A stretch of DNA of 64,000 bases from Mycobacterium sp. IS-3022 (GTDB lineage Bacteria; Actinomycetota; Actinomycetes; Mycobacteriales; Mycobacteriaceae): NCBI RefSeq assembly GCF_001500065.1, contig NZ_LQIN01000012.1, positions 1 through 64,000 of the forward strand, in the 5' to 3' direction. Positions 19,277 through 30,195 of this stretch are shown piece after piece; positions within the stretch are counted from its first letter, which is position 1; every line of letters starts with the position of its first letter. Under the pieces are notes generated by a model. It did no database searches. It was not told the origin of the DNA and was given only the letters and a program-made list of their open reading frames with translations. Position numbers and translations under genes: made by a program.

Positions 19277-20136
19277 CGGCCGGAAAACGATCGAACCCGC
19301 TCAAGGTCGCCCTCGACGGCGGACCCTACGGGCTCGCGGCGGGCCCGGACGGGGCGTTGTGGGTGACGCTGGTGCGCGCCGGCGCGATCGCGCGGGTGAC
19401 CGATGCCGGTGACGTCACCGTCTATCCCGTTGCGCCGGGGTGTCGGCCGTCGATAATCGCCGCGGGCCCCGACGGCGCGATGTGGTTCACCCGCTACGGC
19501 GACGACCGCATCGGTCGCATCACCACGGCCGGAGAGGTGACTGCATTCGAACTTGCCGAGGGCAGCGGCCCCTACGGCATCACGGCCGGCCCCGACGGTC
19601 TGCTGTGGTTCACCGCCTTGACCTCCGGTGAGATCGGCCGGCTCTCGGTGGGCGGCGAGATCTACCCCGGGCATCCGGTCGGCGGTGCGCCGTCGATGAT
19701 CGTCACCGGACCCGACAACGCGCTGTGGTTCACGCTGAATCAGGCGAGCGCGGTCGGCCGCATGACGCTGTCCGGCGAACTCACGGTGCGCGAAACTCCC
19801 ACGGCCGCATCGGGTCCGGTCGGGATCGCCGCAACACACGACGACGCGGTGTGGTTCACCGAGATCCTCGCCGAGCGGCTGGGACGCATCCCGCTCAACG
19901 ATGCCATCCAGGAGCTCGCGCTGCCCGGCAAGCCGCACGCCGTGCTCGCCGATCCCGACGACGGGGTGTGGGTGACGCTGTGGGGGTCGAGCCAACTCGC
20001 CCGGGTCAGCGGCGACGGTGAAATCGTCATCATCGACCTTCCGCCGGGCAGTGAACCGCACGGGCTCGCGGTCGACGCCAACGGCTCCGTCTGGGTCGCC
20101 CTGGAAGCGGGTTACGTATTGCGGATGCCCTCCTGA
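19273..20136 (+). CDS. Vgb-family seven-bladed beta-propeller protein
   Basis: The 287-residue protein has seven repeats built on a D-G-x-x-W-F/V-T motif (for example DGAMWFTRYGDDRIGRIT, DGLLWFTALTSGEIGRLS, DNALWFTLNQASAVGRMT), as in streptogramin B lyase (Vgb). It has no signal peptide. Its GTG start overlaps the glgP stop by four bases (GTGA), so it is made together with GlgP. True Vgb lyases need specific His and Glu residues in the last blades; I see the first His (EPHGLAVD) but not an obvious partner pair, so antibiotic lyase activity is doubtful. A glucan-related binding role is only suggested by the neighbour. Confidence 0.82.
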   Translation: MTAGKRSNPLKVALDGGPYGLAAGPDGALWVTLVRAGAIARVTDAGDVTVYPVAPGCRPSIIAAGPDGAMWFTRYGDDRIGRITTAGEVTAFELAEGSGPYGITAGPDGLLWFTALTSGEIGRLSVGGEIYPGHPVGGAPSMIVTGPDNALWFTLNQASAVGRMTLSGELTVRETPTAASGPVGIAATHDDAVWFTEILAERLGRIPLNDAIQELALPGKPHAVLADPDDGVWVTLWGSSQLARVSGDGEIVIIDLPPGSEPHGLAVDANGSVWVALEAGYVLRMPS

Positions 20137-20253
20137 TACGTCCCTGGCATCTCGCTGCCCGAGTCCGCCGGAACGATTCTGCGGGCATCCGTCCGCAGCC
20201 GGCAGTCCTCGCGGTAGGTTCCGAAGCGTTCCTAACGATCGGGAGGGCCGGCA

Positions 20254-20979
20254 GTGACGGTTGGGACTGTGCTACGAAGCGGCATCACAGTGATCGCCAT
20301 CGTGGGGGTGTTGAGCAATTTGGGTGCTGCGATGGCCGCGGCCGATCCGGAAGTCGAACCCGTCGCCGCCGAGGCCGCGCCCCCGCCGGTGGAAGGTGCG
20401 GTCGAGTCGACACCGCCGGCGGTGACGGAAGCCCCCGATGGCTGGCGTCTGGAGATGAGCGCCGAGAAGGAGACCCAGGCGCCGATCCCTCCGCTGACGA
20501 CTGCACTGTCGTCCCGTGAATACGTCGTCGGCGGCACTTACAAGGGACGGCTGAGTGGGCCCGGGGGCGGCGAGGAGCCGGAGGGCACCCTCGAGGTCGG
20601 CTACGAAATCGGCTGTGGCATCGACATGAGCACCTCGAACGGTGTCTCGCTGACCGGCACCGCAGGCATCAACCCGTCCATCGGGCTCCTGGGACTCACC
20701 ATCGTCGGAGGGGGAGAGGACTTCGGAATTCTGCCTAGCCTGGGCGGCAATGTCGGCGGCGGTATCACCGTCGGCCTCAAACCGGGCCTGGTCAACGTGG
20801 TCCCGGTGACGAAGAAGAAGTTCACCGGCGCCGAGCCGTGGGTGATGGTGAGCGGCTTCCGGGTCAAGATCGACGGCTGCGTCGGAGAGTCGTTCATCCG
20901 CTCCTATGCGTACCTCACCCACTCGACGGAGCAGTCGGAGGCGATCGTCGCCTGGTACGGCGTGACCAAGAAAATCTGA
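20254..20979 (+). CDS. MspA-family porin
   Basis: MspA proteins form octameric outer-membrane (mycomembrane) channels for small hydrophilic solutes. This 241-residue precursor has a signal peptide ending near AAMAAADPE and the family core REYVVGGTYKGRLSGPG, GTLEVGYEIGCGIDMSTSNG and a beta-rich C-terminal half. Compared with MspA (about 184 mature residues) it has an added Ala/Pro/Glu-rich stretch of roughly 35 residues after cleavage, and a Cys pair (GCGID, DGCVGE) absent from MspA. It starts with GTG after GGGAGGG. It may be a divergent channel rather than a main porin. Confidence 0.85.
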   Translation: MTVGTVLRSGITVIAIVGVLSNLGAAMAAADPEVEPVAAEAAPPPVEGAVESTPPAVTEAPDGWRLEMSAEKETQAPIPPLTTALSSREYVVGGTYKGRLSGPGGGEEPEGTLEVGYEIGCGIDMSTSNGVSLTGTAGINPSIGLLGLTIVGGGEDFGILPSLGGNVGGGITVGLKPGLVNVVPVTKKKFTGAEPWVMVSGFRVKIDGCVGESFIRSYAYLTHSTEQSEAIVAWYGVTKKI

Positions 20980-20980
20980 T

Positions 20981-22420
20981 CTAGTCGAATCGCTTGAAGC
21001 AGCGCTCGGTGTCGCCGAGCACCCCGACACGGAACGCGTCGATGCGGGAGAAGCCCGACGGCACCGACTCGCCGTTGACGTCACTGGCCACCAAGCCGTT
21101 GACGAGGATGCCCGACACCGCTTCGTCGACGTCGCCCGCGGTCAGCGCCACGGTGTTGCCGTCGGGGGTCTGCACGCTCTTCGACAGCTTGGTGGTGGCG
21201 ACGCCGGTCAGGCACGCCGTGCGCAGCGCTGCCTCGGCGTCGTCCAGTCCGACGCCGCCGTGCTCGTTCTGGATCGCCTGCATGTAGCGCGACACCAGCA
21301 CCGAATAGGCGGTGTTGTCGCCGGTGGCCAGGCCAATCGGATCCTCGACGTCGGGCGGAGCGCCGATCTGCGCCAGCTCACCGAGATCGACTGCGATGGT
21401 GTTCGTGGCGGGACAGTAGGACACCGGCGGGCTGGGCCGCGCGTCCGGGCACTTCGCGGGCTCGAAGGTCAGCTGGGGCGGTGCGGCGGGTTCGAACAGG
21501 ATGTCCATCGCGTCGACGACCGCGCGCACCGACTCCTCGGACACGGCCCATTCGCCGGTTTCGTTCTCGTCCAGCAGCACCGGCAGATCGCCTCGGCGCT
21601 GGCCGATCTCGCGCATGTCGATGGCCGCGCAGGCCGCCGCGCCGTCGGTGAATCCGAACTGGAAGGCCGAAACACGTTCGAACGCCGAGCCGTGTTCGTC
21701 GACGCCCGCTTCCGGGTCGTTCTCGCTCAACAGCGGATCGCGAAACGCGACGACGGCCGCCAGCACGTTGTTGAGCCCGTCGCCGGTCGACAGTGTGAAG
21801 CGCGTCGAGTCGTCCTCGGCGACCCAGCGCATGTACGCGCCGGCCAGGCAGTCGGCTTGCTGTTCGGAGACCAGCGTCGGGGTGTCCTCGCCGACCAGCC
21901 CCGCCTGCTTCTGCACCGAGTGGCCGTACTCATGAGCGAGCACCATCGTGACGCCCATGTCGCCGTACGCCTGTCGCAGGCCCGGCAAGAGCTCACCGCG
22001 GTCCCAGCCGATCGTGTTGTCGGTCTGGCAGAAGCCGGCATTGACCAACCCGTAGGTGTCGGTGTCGCAGAACCCGGTCTCGTCGAATCCGTTGGCGTCC
22101 CAGGAGTACACCTGGTCGACCGGTTCGAACCTGCCGTCGAAGGCGGCGCCGTAAGCACCTTCCCAGAACTCTTCGATGTCACTGATCGCTTGGCGGGCCA
22201 GTTCGTCGATATCGCTTCCGTCGGTGCCGCGCACCTCACGCACGGGATCCTGCGCGTCGGGCCGCAGACCGGTGGGGCCGTCCGTCGCCGGCATCCCGGC
22301 GACGCGGAACGGATCGGCGAACACCGAGACCGGTTGGCCCTGCAGCGTGCTGGTGCACGCGGTCGCCAGCGCTGCCGCGCCCACCGCGATCGCGACGGCG
22401 ATCCGGTGTCGTCGACTCAT
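20981..22420 (-). CDS. LpqM-like zinc metallopeptidase lipoprotein
   Basis: The 479-residue product is a lipoprotein: MSRRHRIAVAIAVGAAALAT ends in a lipobox with Cys (TACTS). The zinc motif HExxH is in MVLAHEYGHSVQKQAGL, and EQQADCLAGAYMRW supplies the third-ligand Glu, as in the putative neutral zinc metallopeptidase family. It resembles LpqM (Rv0419). It would act at the outer face of the cell membrane; substrates are not known. The start is the ATG at 22420, which gives a proper signal peptide. It lies downstream of dinG on the same strand, 69 bases away. Confidence 0.88.
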   Translation of the reverse strand: MSRRHRIAVAIAVGAAALATACTSTLQGQPVSVFADPFRVAGMPATDGPTGLRPDAQDPVREVRGTDGSDIDELARQAISDIEEFWEGAYGAAFDGRFEPVDQVYSWDANGFDETGFCDTDTYGLVNAGFCQTDNTIGWDRGELLPGLRQAYGDMGVTMVLAHEYGHSVQKQAGLVGEDTPTLVSEQQADCLAGAYMRWVAEDDSTRFTLSTGDGLNNVLAAVVAFRDPLLSENDPEAGVDEHGSAFERVSAFQFGFTDGAAACAAIDMREIGQRRGDLPVLLDENETGEWAVSEESVRAVVDAMDILFEPAAPPQLTFEPAKCPDARPSPPVSYCPATNTIAVDLGELAQIGAPPDVEDPIGLATGDNTAYSVLVSRYMQAIQNEHGGVGLDDAEAALRTACLTGVATTKLSKSVQTPDGNTVALTAGDVDEAVSGILVNGLVASDVNGESVPSGFSRIDAFRVGVLGDTERCFKRFD

Positions 22421-22489
22421 GGACGCCGCCTTTCGGGTCGACTGGCGGCCACGCGGCGCGCACTGAACCGTTGCCAGGATAGAAAACAA

Positions 22490-24481
22490 TCAATGGGTGC
22501 GGAGACGTTCGAGCGCCTGGCGCACGCGGATGGAGTCGGTGGTGGCCCAGAACGGCGGCAGCGACGCACGCAGGTAGCCGCCGTAGCGGGCAGTGGCCAT
22601 TCGGGAGTCCAGCACGGCGACGACGCCGCGGTCGTCGACTGTGCGCAGCAACCTGCCCGCGCCCTGCGCCAGCAGCAGCGCCGCGTGGCTGGCGGCGACG
22701 GCCATGAAGCCGTTGCCGCCGCGTGCGGCCACCGCCCGCTGCCGCGCGGTGAGCAGTGGGTCATCGGGACGCGGGAACGGAATCCGGTCGATCAGCACCA
22801 GCGACAGCGATGGGCCGGGCACGTCGACGCCCTGCCACAGCGACAGTGTGCCGAACAACGAGCTTTCGGGATCGTCGGCGAACCGTTTGACCAATGCCGA
22901 CGTGGTGTCCTCGCCCTGGCACAGCACCGGGGTGTCCAGGCGTTCGCGCATGATCTCGGCGGCGGCTTTGGCCGCCCGCATCGAGGAGAACAAGCCGAGC
23001 GTGCGGCCACCGGCGGCGGTGATCAGCGTCGCGATCTCGTCGAGTTGCTCGGCCGATCCGGTGCCGTCGCGCCCGGGCGGCGGCAGATGCGCAGCGACGT
23101 AGAGGATGCCCGACTTCGCGTGCTCGAACGGGGACCCGACGTCGATGCCCCGCCATCGAAGCCGCTCTGGCGGCGACGTCGAACACGCGGCGTCCTCACC
23201 TTTCAACCCCCATGCGGCCGCCATCGCGTCGAATGTGCCGCCGATGGTCAGCGTCGCCGACGTCAGCACCGTCGTCGAATGTTCAAACAGCCTGGTGCGC
23301 AACAACCCTGACACTGCCAGCGGAGCCACCCGAAGGATCGTGCGCACCGTCCCGCGCGTCTCTTCGCGCTCGATCCACACCACATCCGTGCGGTCTGCGA
23401 TGGCGGGCATGAACGAGTCGAGGATGCGCGAGGCGGTGTCGCCGATATCCGTCAACGCGGTGACGGCCTCAGCGCGCGCGGACGCCGCCTTGGGATCACT
23501 CGGCGCGGTGTCGATCGCCGACCGGACCCGGTGCGCGGCGTCGCGGACCGCGGTCAGATAGGTCGCCAATTCGTCGTCGAGCACATCGATGCGGCCCGGC
23601 TCGGTGTCGTGGATCGCCGACGACAGCGTCGCGGTCGCGGCCTCCAACCGGTGTGCCAGTTCCTCGTCGACCAGGCGCGCGGCGCGGCGGTGGGCGGCGC
23701 CGAGCGACGTGGCCGACAACTCGCCGGTGGCCACCGAGGTCACCCGGTCGACCAACTCGTGCGCCTCGTCGACGACCAGCAGGTGGTGTTCGGGCAGCAC
23801 CGCGGCATCGGAGATCGCGTCGATCGCCAGCAGTGCGTGGTTGGTGACGACGACATCAGCGCTGCCTGCCTTCTCGCGCGCCTTCTCCGCGAAGCAGTCG
23901 GTTCCGAACGGGCACCGTGCCACGCCGATGCACTCGCGCGCCGACACGCTGACCTGCGACCAGGACCGATCCGGCACACCCGGGGCCAACTCGTCGCGGT
24001 CACCGGTGTCGGTTTCCGACGACCAGGCGATGAGCCGCTGCACGTCGCGACCCAGCGCGCTGGCCGCGACGGGTTCGAACAACTCCTCCTGCGGGCGCTC
24101 CTCCGATTCCGCGGCTCCGTTGTGAATCTTGTTGAGGCACAGATAGTTTCCGCGACCCTTCAACAGCGCGAATTCGGGTGTGCGGGGCAGTGCGCCGGTC
24201 AGCGACTCGGCCAGTCGCGGCAGGTCACGGTCGACGAGTTGGCGTTGCAGCGCGATGGTGGCCGTGGACACCACGACGGGTTCGTCGGTCTCGACGGCGC
24301 GCGCGATCGCAGGAACCAGGTAGGCCAGCGACTTGCCGGTGCCCGTGCCGGCCTGCACCGCGAGATGCTCACCGGTGTCGAACGCGCGCGCAACGGCCCG
24401 GGTCATCTCGATCTGGCCGGCGCGCTCGCGACCGCCCAGCGCGGTGACCGCCGTGGCCAGGAGTTCGGTGATGTCCGACGT
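22490..24481 (-). CDS. dinG: DinG-type ATP-dependent DNA helicase (apparent ACG start)
   Basis: DinG is an XPD-like, iron-sulfur 5'-3' helicase that unwinds R-loops, D-loops and G-quadruplexes. Visible are Walker A (VQAGTGTGKSLAYLVPA), the four Fe-S cysteines (NYLCLNK, ARECIGVARCPFGTDCF), the DEAH box (LLVVDEAHELVDRV) and motif VI (QGAGRLLRTVDDRG). The frame runs upstream of the first ATG (24406) to an ACG at 24481-24479, giving SDITELLATAVTALGGRERA, which matches the N-terminus of Rv1329c. An AAGGAG at 24492-24487 is five bases from this ACG. No ATG, GTG or TTG occurs between them, so the start is either ACG, a sequencing error, or the shorter ATG form lacking the Q-motif region. Confidence 0.9.
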   Translation of the reverse strand, partial: TSDITELLATAVTALGGRERAGQIEMTRAVARAFDTGEHLAVQAGTGTGKSLAYLVPAIARAVETDEPVVVSTATIALQRQLVDRDLPRLAESLTGALPRTPEFALLKGRGNYLCLNKIHNGAAESEERPQEELFEPVAASALGRDVQRLIAWSSETDTGDRDELAPGVPDRSWSQVSVSARECIGVARCPFGTDCFAEKAREKAGSADVVVTNHALLAIDAISDAAVLPEHHLLVVDEAHELVDRVTSVATGELSATSLGAAHRRAARLVDEELAHRLEAATATLSSAIHDTEPGRIDVLDDELATYLTAVRDAAHRVRSAIDTAPSDPKAASARAEAVTALTDIGDTASRILDSFMPAIADRTDVVWIEREETRGTVRTILRVAPLAVSGLLRTRLFEHSTTVLTSATLTIGGTFDAMAAAWGLKGEDAACSTSPPERLRWRGIDVGSPFEHAKSGILYVAAHLPPPGRDGTGSAEQLDEIATLITAAGGRTLGLFSSMRAAKAAAEIMRERLDTPVLCQGEDTTSALVKRFADDPESSLFGTLSLWQGVDVPGPSLSLVLIDRIPFPRPDDPLLTARQRAVAARGGNGFMAVAASHAALLLAQGAGRLLRTVDDRGVVAVLDSRMATARYGGYLRASLPPFWATTDSIRVRQALERLRTH

Positions 24482-24490
24482 GGCTGCTCC

Positions 24491-25795
24491 TTACGCGCCG
24501 GGAGGGATCAACCGGGTCGGGATCGCCGGCTCGCCGCGGGAGAGCTTCAGCCCGTCCCACGGCAGGCTCGTCAGGCCGTCGGCGACCCGCTGACGGGCTG
24601 CGTCGAACGACAGCTCGTCGACCGGTTCACCGCGTTGGATCAGCGGAACCGTCAACGCCCGCGCAGTGAGGCCGTCGTGGTCCGAGGGCGCGCGGCCGTG
24701 GGGGTACACGACCTCCTCGACGATCGTGCCGGTCGGCTTGGCAAGCCGCAGCGCCTGCTTGCGTCCCCCGTGAGACTGCTTGTGGCTGCTGCGCTTTTCC
24801 ACCGGGATGCCATCCACCTCGGCCAGCTTGTAGACCATGCCGGCGGTCGGGGCGCCGGAGCCGGTGACGAGCGAAGTGCCCACGCCGTAGGTGTCGACCG
24901 GTTCGGCGCGCAGCGAGGCGATCGCGAACTCGTCGAGGTCGCCGGACACCACGATCTGGGTTCCGGTGGCGCCGAGGCTGTCGAGCTGGGCGCGGACCTG
25001 GCGTGCGAGCACCCCGAGGTCGCCGGAGTCGATGCGCACCGCCCCGAGTCCGGGACCGGCGACCTCGACGGCCGTCGCCACCCCCGCGGTGATGTCGTAG
25101 GTGTCGACCAGCAACGTGGTGCCCACGCCAAGCGCGTCGACCTGCGCCCGGAACGCGGCCCGCTCGTCGGGACCATCGTGGGTGGTGTGCAGCAGCGTGA
25201 AGGCGTGCGCGCTGGTGCCCAGCGCCGGGACCCCGTAATCGAGCTGCGCCTGCAGGTTCGACGACCCGGCGAAGCCGGCCAGGTACGCGGCGCGGGCGGC
25301 GGCGACGGCCGCCCGTTCGTGTGTGCGCCGTGAACCCATCTCGATCAGCGGTCGGCCCTGGGCCGCGCTGACCATGCGGGCCGCGGCCGACGCGATCGCG
25401 GTGTCGTGGTTGAAGATCGACAATGCCAGGGTCTCCAGTACGACACATTCGCCGAAGGTGCCGTGCACCGAGAGCACCGGCGAACCCGGGAAGTACAGCT
25501 CGCCTTCGGCGTATCCGTCGACATCACCGCGGAAGCGGTAGTCGGCGAGATAGCTGAGCGTCTGTGAGTCGAGGAAGTCGAGTGCAGACAGCGTCGCGTC
25601 GTCGAATCTGAAGTGCGCCAAAGCATCCACGAATCGGGCGGTGCCGGCGACCACGCCGTAGCGACGCCCTTCGGGGAGGCGGCGCGCGAAGAGTTCGAAG
25701 CTGGTTCGCCGGTGTGCGGTGCCGTCACGCAGCGCGGCCGCGAGCATCGTCAGCTCGTATTTGTCGGTGAGCAGGGCCGGGGATGCGGCGGTCAC
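24491..25795 (-). CDS. pncB: nicotinate phosphoribosyltransferase
   Basis: PncB joins nicotinate with PRPP (ATP-coupled) to make nicotinate mononucleotide in NAD salvage. The 434-residue enzyme has [18 protein letters not shown], the phospho-His loop [32 protein letters not shown] and the [13 protein letters not shown] phosphoribosyl site. The GTG at 25795 is the likely start by comparison with PncB1 (Rv1330c). The stop codon TAA overlaps the AAGGAG ribosome-binding site of dinG, so the two genes form an operon. Confidence 0.94.
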   Translation of the reverse strand: MTAASPALLTDKYELTMLAAALRDGTAHRRTSFELFARRLPEGRRYGVVAGTARFVDALAHFRFDDATLSALDFLDSQTLSYLADYRFRGDVDGYAEGELYFPGSPVLSVHGTFGECVVLETLALSIFNHDTAIASAAARMVSAAQGRPLIEMGSRRTHERAAVAAARAAYLAGFAGSSNLQAQLDYGVPALGTSAHAFTLLHTTHDGPDERAAFRAQVDALGVGTTLLVDTYDITAGVATAVEVAGPGLGAVRIDSGDLGVLARQVRAQLDSLGATGTQIVVSGDLDEFAIASLRAEPVDTYGVGTSLVTGSGAPTAGMVYKLAEVDGIPVEKRSSHKQSHGGRKQALRLAKPTGTIVEEVVYPHGRAPSDHDGLTARALTVPLIQRGEPVDELSFDAARQRVADGLTSLPWDGLKLSRGEPAIPTRLIPPGA

Positions 25796-25836
25796 ACCGC
25801 CACCGTAGTAGCTCGAAGCGACAGTTCTGCGTTGGC

Positions 25837-25850
25837 TATCCTGAACCACA
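25837..25850 (+). promoter_or_regulatory. leaderless promoter of clpS
   Basis: TATCCT at 25837-25842 is a TANNNT -10 element seven bases before the ATG at 25850, and there is no ribosome-binding site. The transcript is probably leaderless. Confidence 0.5.
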
Positions 25851-26164
25851 TGGTTACGCCGGCGAAGGCTCGACCGAAAACTCGCAAGGAGCGGGACGTC
25901 AAGTCCGTCGCAGAGGAAGACGCGGCCACCGACACCCCGTGGGTGACCATCGTGTGGGACGACCCGGTGAACCTGATGACGTACGTGACTTATGTCTTCC
26001 AGAAGCTGTTCGGCTACCCCGAGCCGCATGCGACCAAGCTGATGCTGCAGGTGCACAACGAGGGCAAGGCGGTGGTTTCGGCGGGCAGTCGCGAGTCGAT
26101 GGAGGTCGACGTGTCCAAGCTCCACGCCGCCGGGTTGTGGGCGACCATGCAGCAGGACCGCTGA
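25850..26164 (+). CDS. clpS: ATP-dependent Clp protease adaptor ClpS
   Basis: ClpS delivers N-degron substrates to ClpC1P1P2. The 104-residue protein has the core [20 protein letters not shown] followed by [20 protein letters not shown] and a [20 protein letters not shown] segment, matching the ClpS fold (NxMxYV and the HxxGxA helix). The N-terminal 30 residues are basic and probably disordered. It is divergent from pncB and followed after 7 bases by the DUF2017 gene, as in Rv1331-Rv1332. Confidence 0.95.
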   Translation: MVTPAKARPKTRKERDVKSVAEEDAATDTPWVTIVWDDPVNLMTYVTYVFQKLFGYPEPHATKLMLQVHNEGKAVVSAGSRESMEVDVSKLHAAGLWATMQQDR

Positions 26165-26171
26165 CAGACAC

Positions 26172-26756
26172 GTGCGTAAGTGGAAGCGGGTGGAGACCGC
26201 CGACGGCGCGCGCTTCCGGTCGGCGGTGGCGCCGCACGAGGCCGCACTGTTGCGCAGCCTCGCCACCTCGCTGGTGGGCATGCTCGATGAACGCGAATCA
26301 TCCGCGCCCGCAGACGAACTCGAGGCGATCACCGGTATGCGCACCGGCAACTCGACACCGCCCGACGACGAAACGATGAAGCGGCTGCTGCCGGACTTCT
26401 ACCGGCAGCAGAGCGAGCACCCGGCCGGCTCCAGCGCGGCCGAGAGTCTCAACAGCGCGCTGCGCAGCCTGCACGAGCCGGCCATCATCGACGCGAAACG
26501 CCAAGCCGCGCAGACACTTCTGGACACCATGCCGCCCGAGGGCGGCAAGTTCGAGTTGTCCGAGGACGACGCCCACGCCTGGGCCGCCGCGGTCAACGAC
26601 ATGCGGCTGGCGCTGGGCACCATGCTGGGCATCTCGCCGGACGGGCCCGACGACCTGCCGCACGACCACCCGATGGCCGGGCACCTCGACGTCTACCAAT
26701 GGCTCACCGTGCTGCAGGAGTACCTGGTGCTCGGGCTGATGGGTAAGTCCCGATGA
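26172..26756 (+). CDS. DUF2017 protein
   Basis: This soluble 194-residue protein starts with GTG and belongs to the actinobacterial DUF2017 family (ortholog Rv1332). Recognisable segments are EAALLRSLATSLVGMLDE and HLDVYQWLTVLQEYLVLGLM. The family is nearly always next to clpS, which suggests a link to regulated proteolysis, but no function is shown. Its end overlaps the next gene by an ATGA. Confidence 0.88.
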   Translation: MRKWKRVETADGARFRSAVAPHEAALLRSLATSLVGMLDERESSAPADELEAITGMRTGNSTPPDDETMKRLLPDFYRQQSEHPAGSSAAESLNSALRSLHEPAIIDAKRQAAQTLLDTMPPEGGKFELSEDDAHAWAAAVNDMRLALGTMLGISPDGPDDLPHDHPMAGHLDVYQWLTVLQEYLVLGLMGKSR

Positions 26757-27772
26757 GCTCGATCACCGACGTCGCCGGTATCCGGGTGGGCCAGCACCAT
26801 CGACTCGACCCCGATGTGACGCTGGGTTCAGGCTGGGCCAGCGGCACCACCGTCGTGCTGACGCCGCCGGGGACGGTCGGCGCCGTCGACGGCAGGGGCG
26901 GGGCGCCCGGCACCCGCGAGACCGACCTGCTCGACCCGATCAACTCCGTGCAGCACGTCGACGCCGTGGTGTTGTCCGGCGGCAGCGCGTACGGCTTGGC
27001 CGCCGCCGACGGGGTGATGCACTGGCTCGAGGAGCAGGGCCGCGGTGTCGCGCTGGAGGGCGGCGTCGTGCCGATCGTTCCGGCGGCGGTGGTCTACGAC
27101 CTGCCGGTCGGAGGCTGGCAGTGCCGGCCGACCGCGGAGTTCGGTTACGCCGCGGCCGAGAGCGCCGGGGCCGAGGTGGCGATCGGCACCGTGGGTGCGG
27201 GCACGGGCGCGCGGGTGGGTGTCCTCAAGGGCGGCGTGGGCACGTCCTCGATGACGCTCGACTGCGGCGCGACGGTCGGGGCGTTGGTGGTGGTCAATGC
27301 CGCGGGCGACGCGGTCGATCCGGCGACGGGCCTGCCGTGGCTGGCCTACCAGATCGAGGAGTTCGGCTTGGTGCCGCCGCCCGCCGACCAGATCGCCGCC
27401 TACGCCGACCGGCATGTCGAGTACAGCCCGCTCAACACCACCATCGCCGTGGTCGCCACCGACGCCGTGCTGAGCCCCGCGGGTTGTCGCCGGGTCGCCG
27501 TCGCCGCGCATGACGGGTTGGCGCGCACCATCCGGCCGTGCCACACCCCACTGGACGGCGACACGGTGTTCGCGCTGGCCACGGGCGCCGTGGAGGTCCC
27601 GCCCGACCCGACGACGCCGGCGTCGATGTCGCCGGAGGTCCCGCTGATCACGCGGGTCGGGGCCGCCGCCGCGGATTGTCTGGCCCGCGCGGTGATGGTC
27701 GGGGTGCTGGCCGCAGACTCGGTGGCCGGAATACCCACGTACCGGGACCTGTTGCCCGGAGCGTTCGAGTAA
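26753..27772 (+). CDS. P1 family (DmpA-like) N-terminal-nucleophile hydrolase
   Basis: The 339-residue protein is of the peptidase S58/DmpA family, whose members self-cleave before a Ser to expose an N-terminal nucleophile and release N-terminal amino acids or amides. The family start SSITDVAGIRVGQHH and VDAVVLSGGSAYGLAAADGV are visible, and GVGTSSMTLDCGA at residues about 162-173 is the likely self-cleavage site. The ortholog is Rv1333. It overlaps the preceding gene by four bases. Substrate is unknown. Confidence 0.88.
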   Translation: MSSITDVAGIRVGQHHRLDPDVTLGSGWASGTTVVLTPPGTVGAVDGRGGAPGTRETDLLDPINSVQHVDAVVLSGGSAYGLAAADGVMHWLEEQGRGVALEGGVVPIVPAAVVYDLPVGGWQCRPTAEFGYAAAESAGAEVAIGTVGAGTGARVGVLKGGVGTSSMTLDCGATVGALVVVNAAGDAVDPATGLPWLAYQIEEFGLVPPPADQIAAYADRHVEYSPLNTTIAVVATDAVLSPAGCRRVAVAAHDGLARTIRPCHTPLDGDTVFALATGAVEVPPDPTTPASMSPEVPLITRVGAAAADCLARAVMVGVLAADSVAGIPTYRDLLPGAFE

Positions 27773-27784
27773 TCGCGAAACCGC

Positions 27785-27823
27785 ATTCCAGCAGGCGTTT
27801 ACTCGATATTTCGCTGCTGGAAT
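27785..27823. repeat. inverted repeat upstream of mec-cysO-cysM
   Basis: ATTCCAGCAG (27785-27794) and CTGCTGGAAT (27814-27823) are perfect 10-bp arms around a 19-base loop. It lies in the 77-base gap before mec, directly upstream of a TACAGT -10-like box at 27823-27828. It lacks a T-run, so an operator or an RNA switch is as likely as a terminator for the preceding gene. Confidence 0.7.
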
Positions 27824-27849
27824 ACAGTTTCGGGCAGAAAGGGGTAGCT

Positions 27850-28271
27850 GTGCTGGTGATTCGGGCCGACTTGGTCGACGCCATGGTCGCCCACGCCCGG
27901 GCCGACCATCCCGACGAGGCCTGCGGCGTTATCGCCGGGCCGGAGGGCTCGGACCGTCCGGAGCGCTTCATCGCGATGGTCAATGCCGAGCGTTCGCCGA
28001 CGTTCTACCGGTTCGACTCCGGTGAACAGCTGAAGGTGTGGCGGGCCTTAGAGGAGGCAGGGGACGCTCCCATCATCATCTACCACTCGCACACCGCCAC
28101 CGAGGCGTACCCCAGCCGCACCGACATCGCGTATGCGTCCGAACCGGATGCCCATTACGTGCTGGTGTCGACCCGCGACCCCGAGGAACACGAGGTGCGG
28201 AGCTACCGCATCGTCGACGGCGTCGTCACCGAGGAACCCGTCAAAATCGTCGAGCATTACGAGGAGCAACC

Positions 28272-28275
<4 letters not shown>
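27850..28275 (+). CDS. mec: CysO-cysteine peptidase (JAMM metalloprotease)
   Basis: Mec releases cysteine from the CysO-cysteine adduct in the CysM/CysO cysteine pathway. The 141-residue JAMM protein shows the Glu in HPDEACGVIAG and the zinc motif IIIYHSHTATEAYPSRTDIA (H-x-H...S-x2-D). The GTG at 27850 (VLVIRADLVDAMVAHARADH) follows AAAGGGG with a five-base gap. It is the first gene of mec-cysO-cysM and overlaps cysO by four bases. The ortholog is Rv1334. Confidence 0.95.

Positions 28276-30191
<1,916 letters not shown>

Positions 30192-30195
<4 letters not shown>

Noticed and set aside
19273..20136. Streptogramin B lyase, an antibiotic resistance gene
   Set aside because: The propeller fold fits, but the catalytic His/Glu set was not convincingly seen and the gene is tied to glgP.
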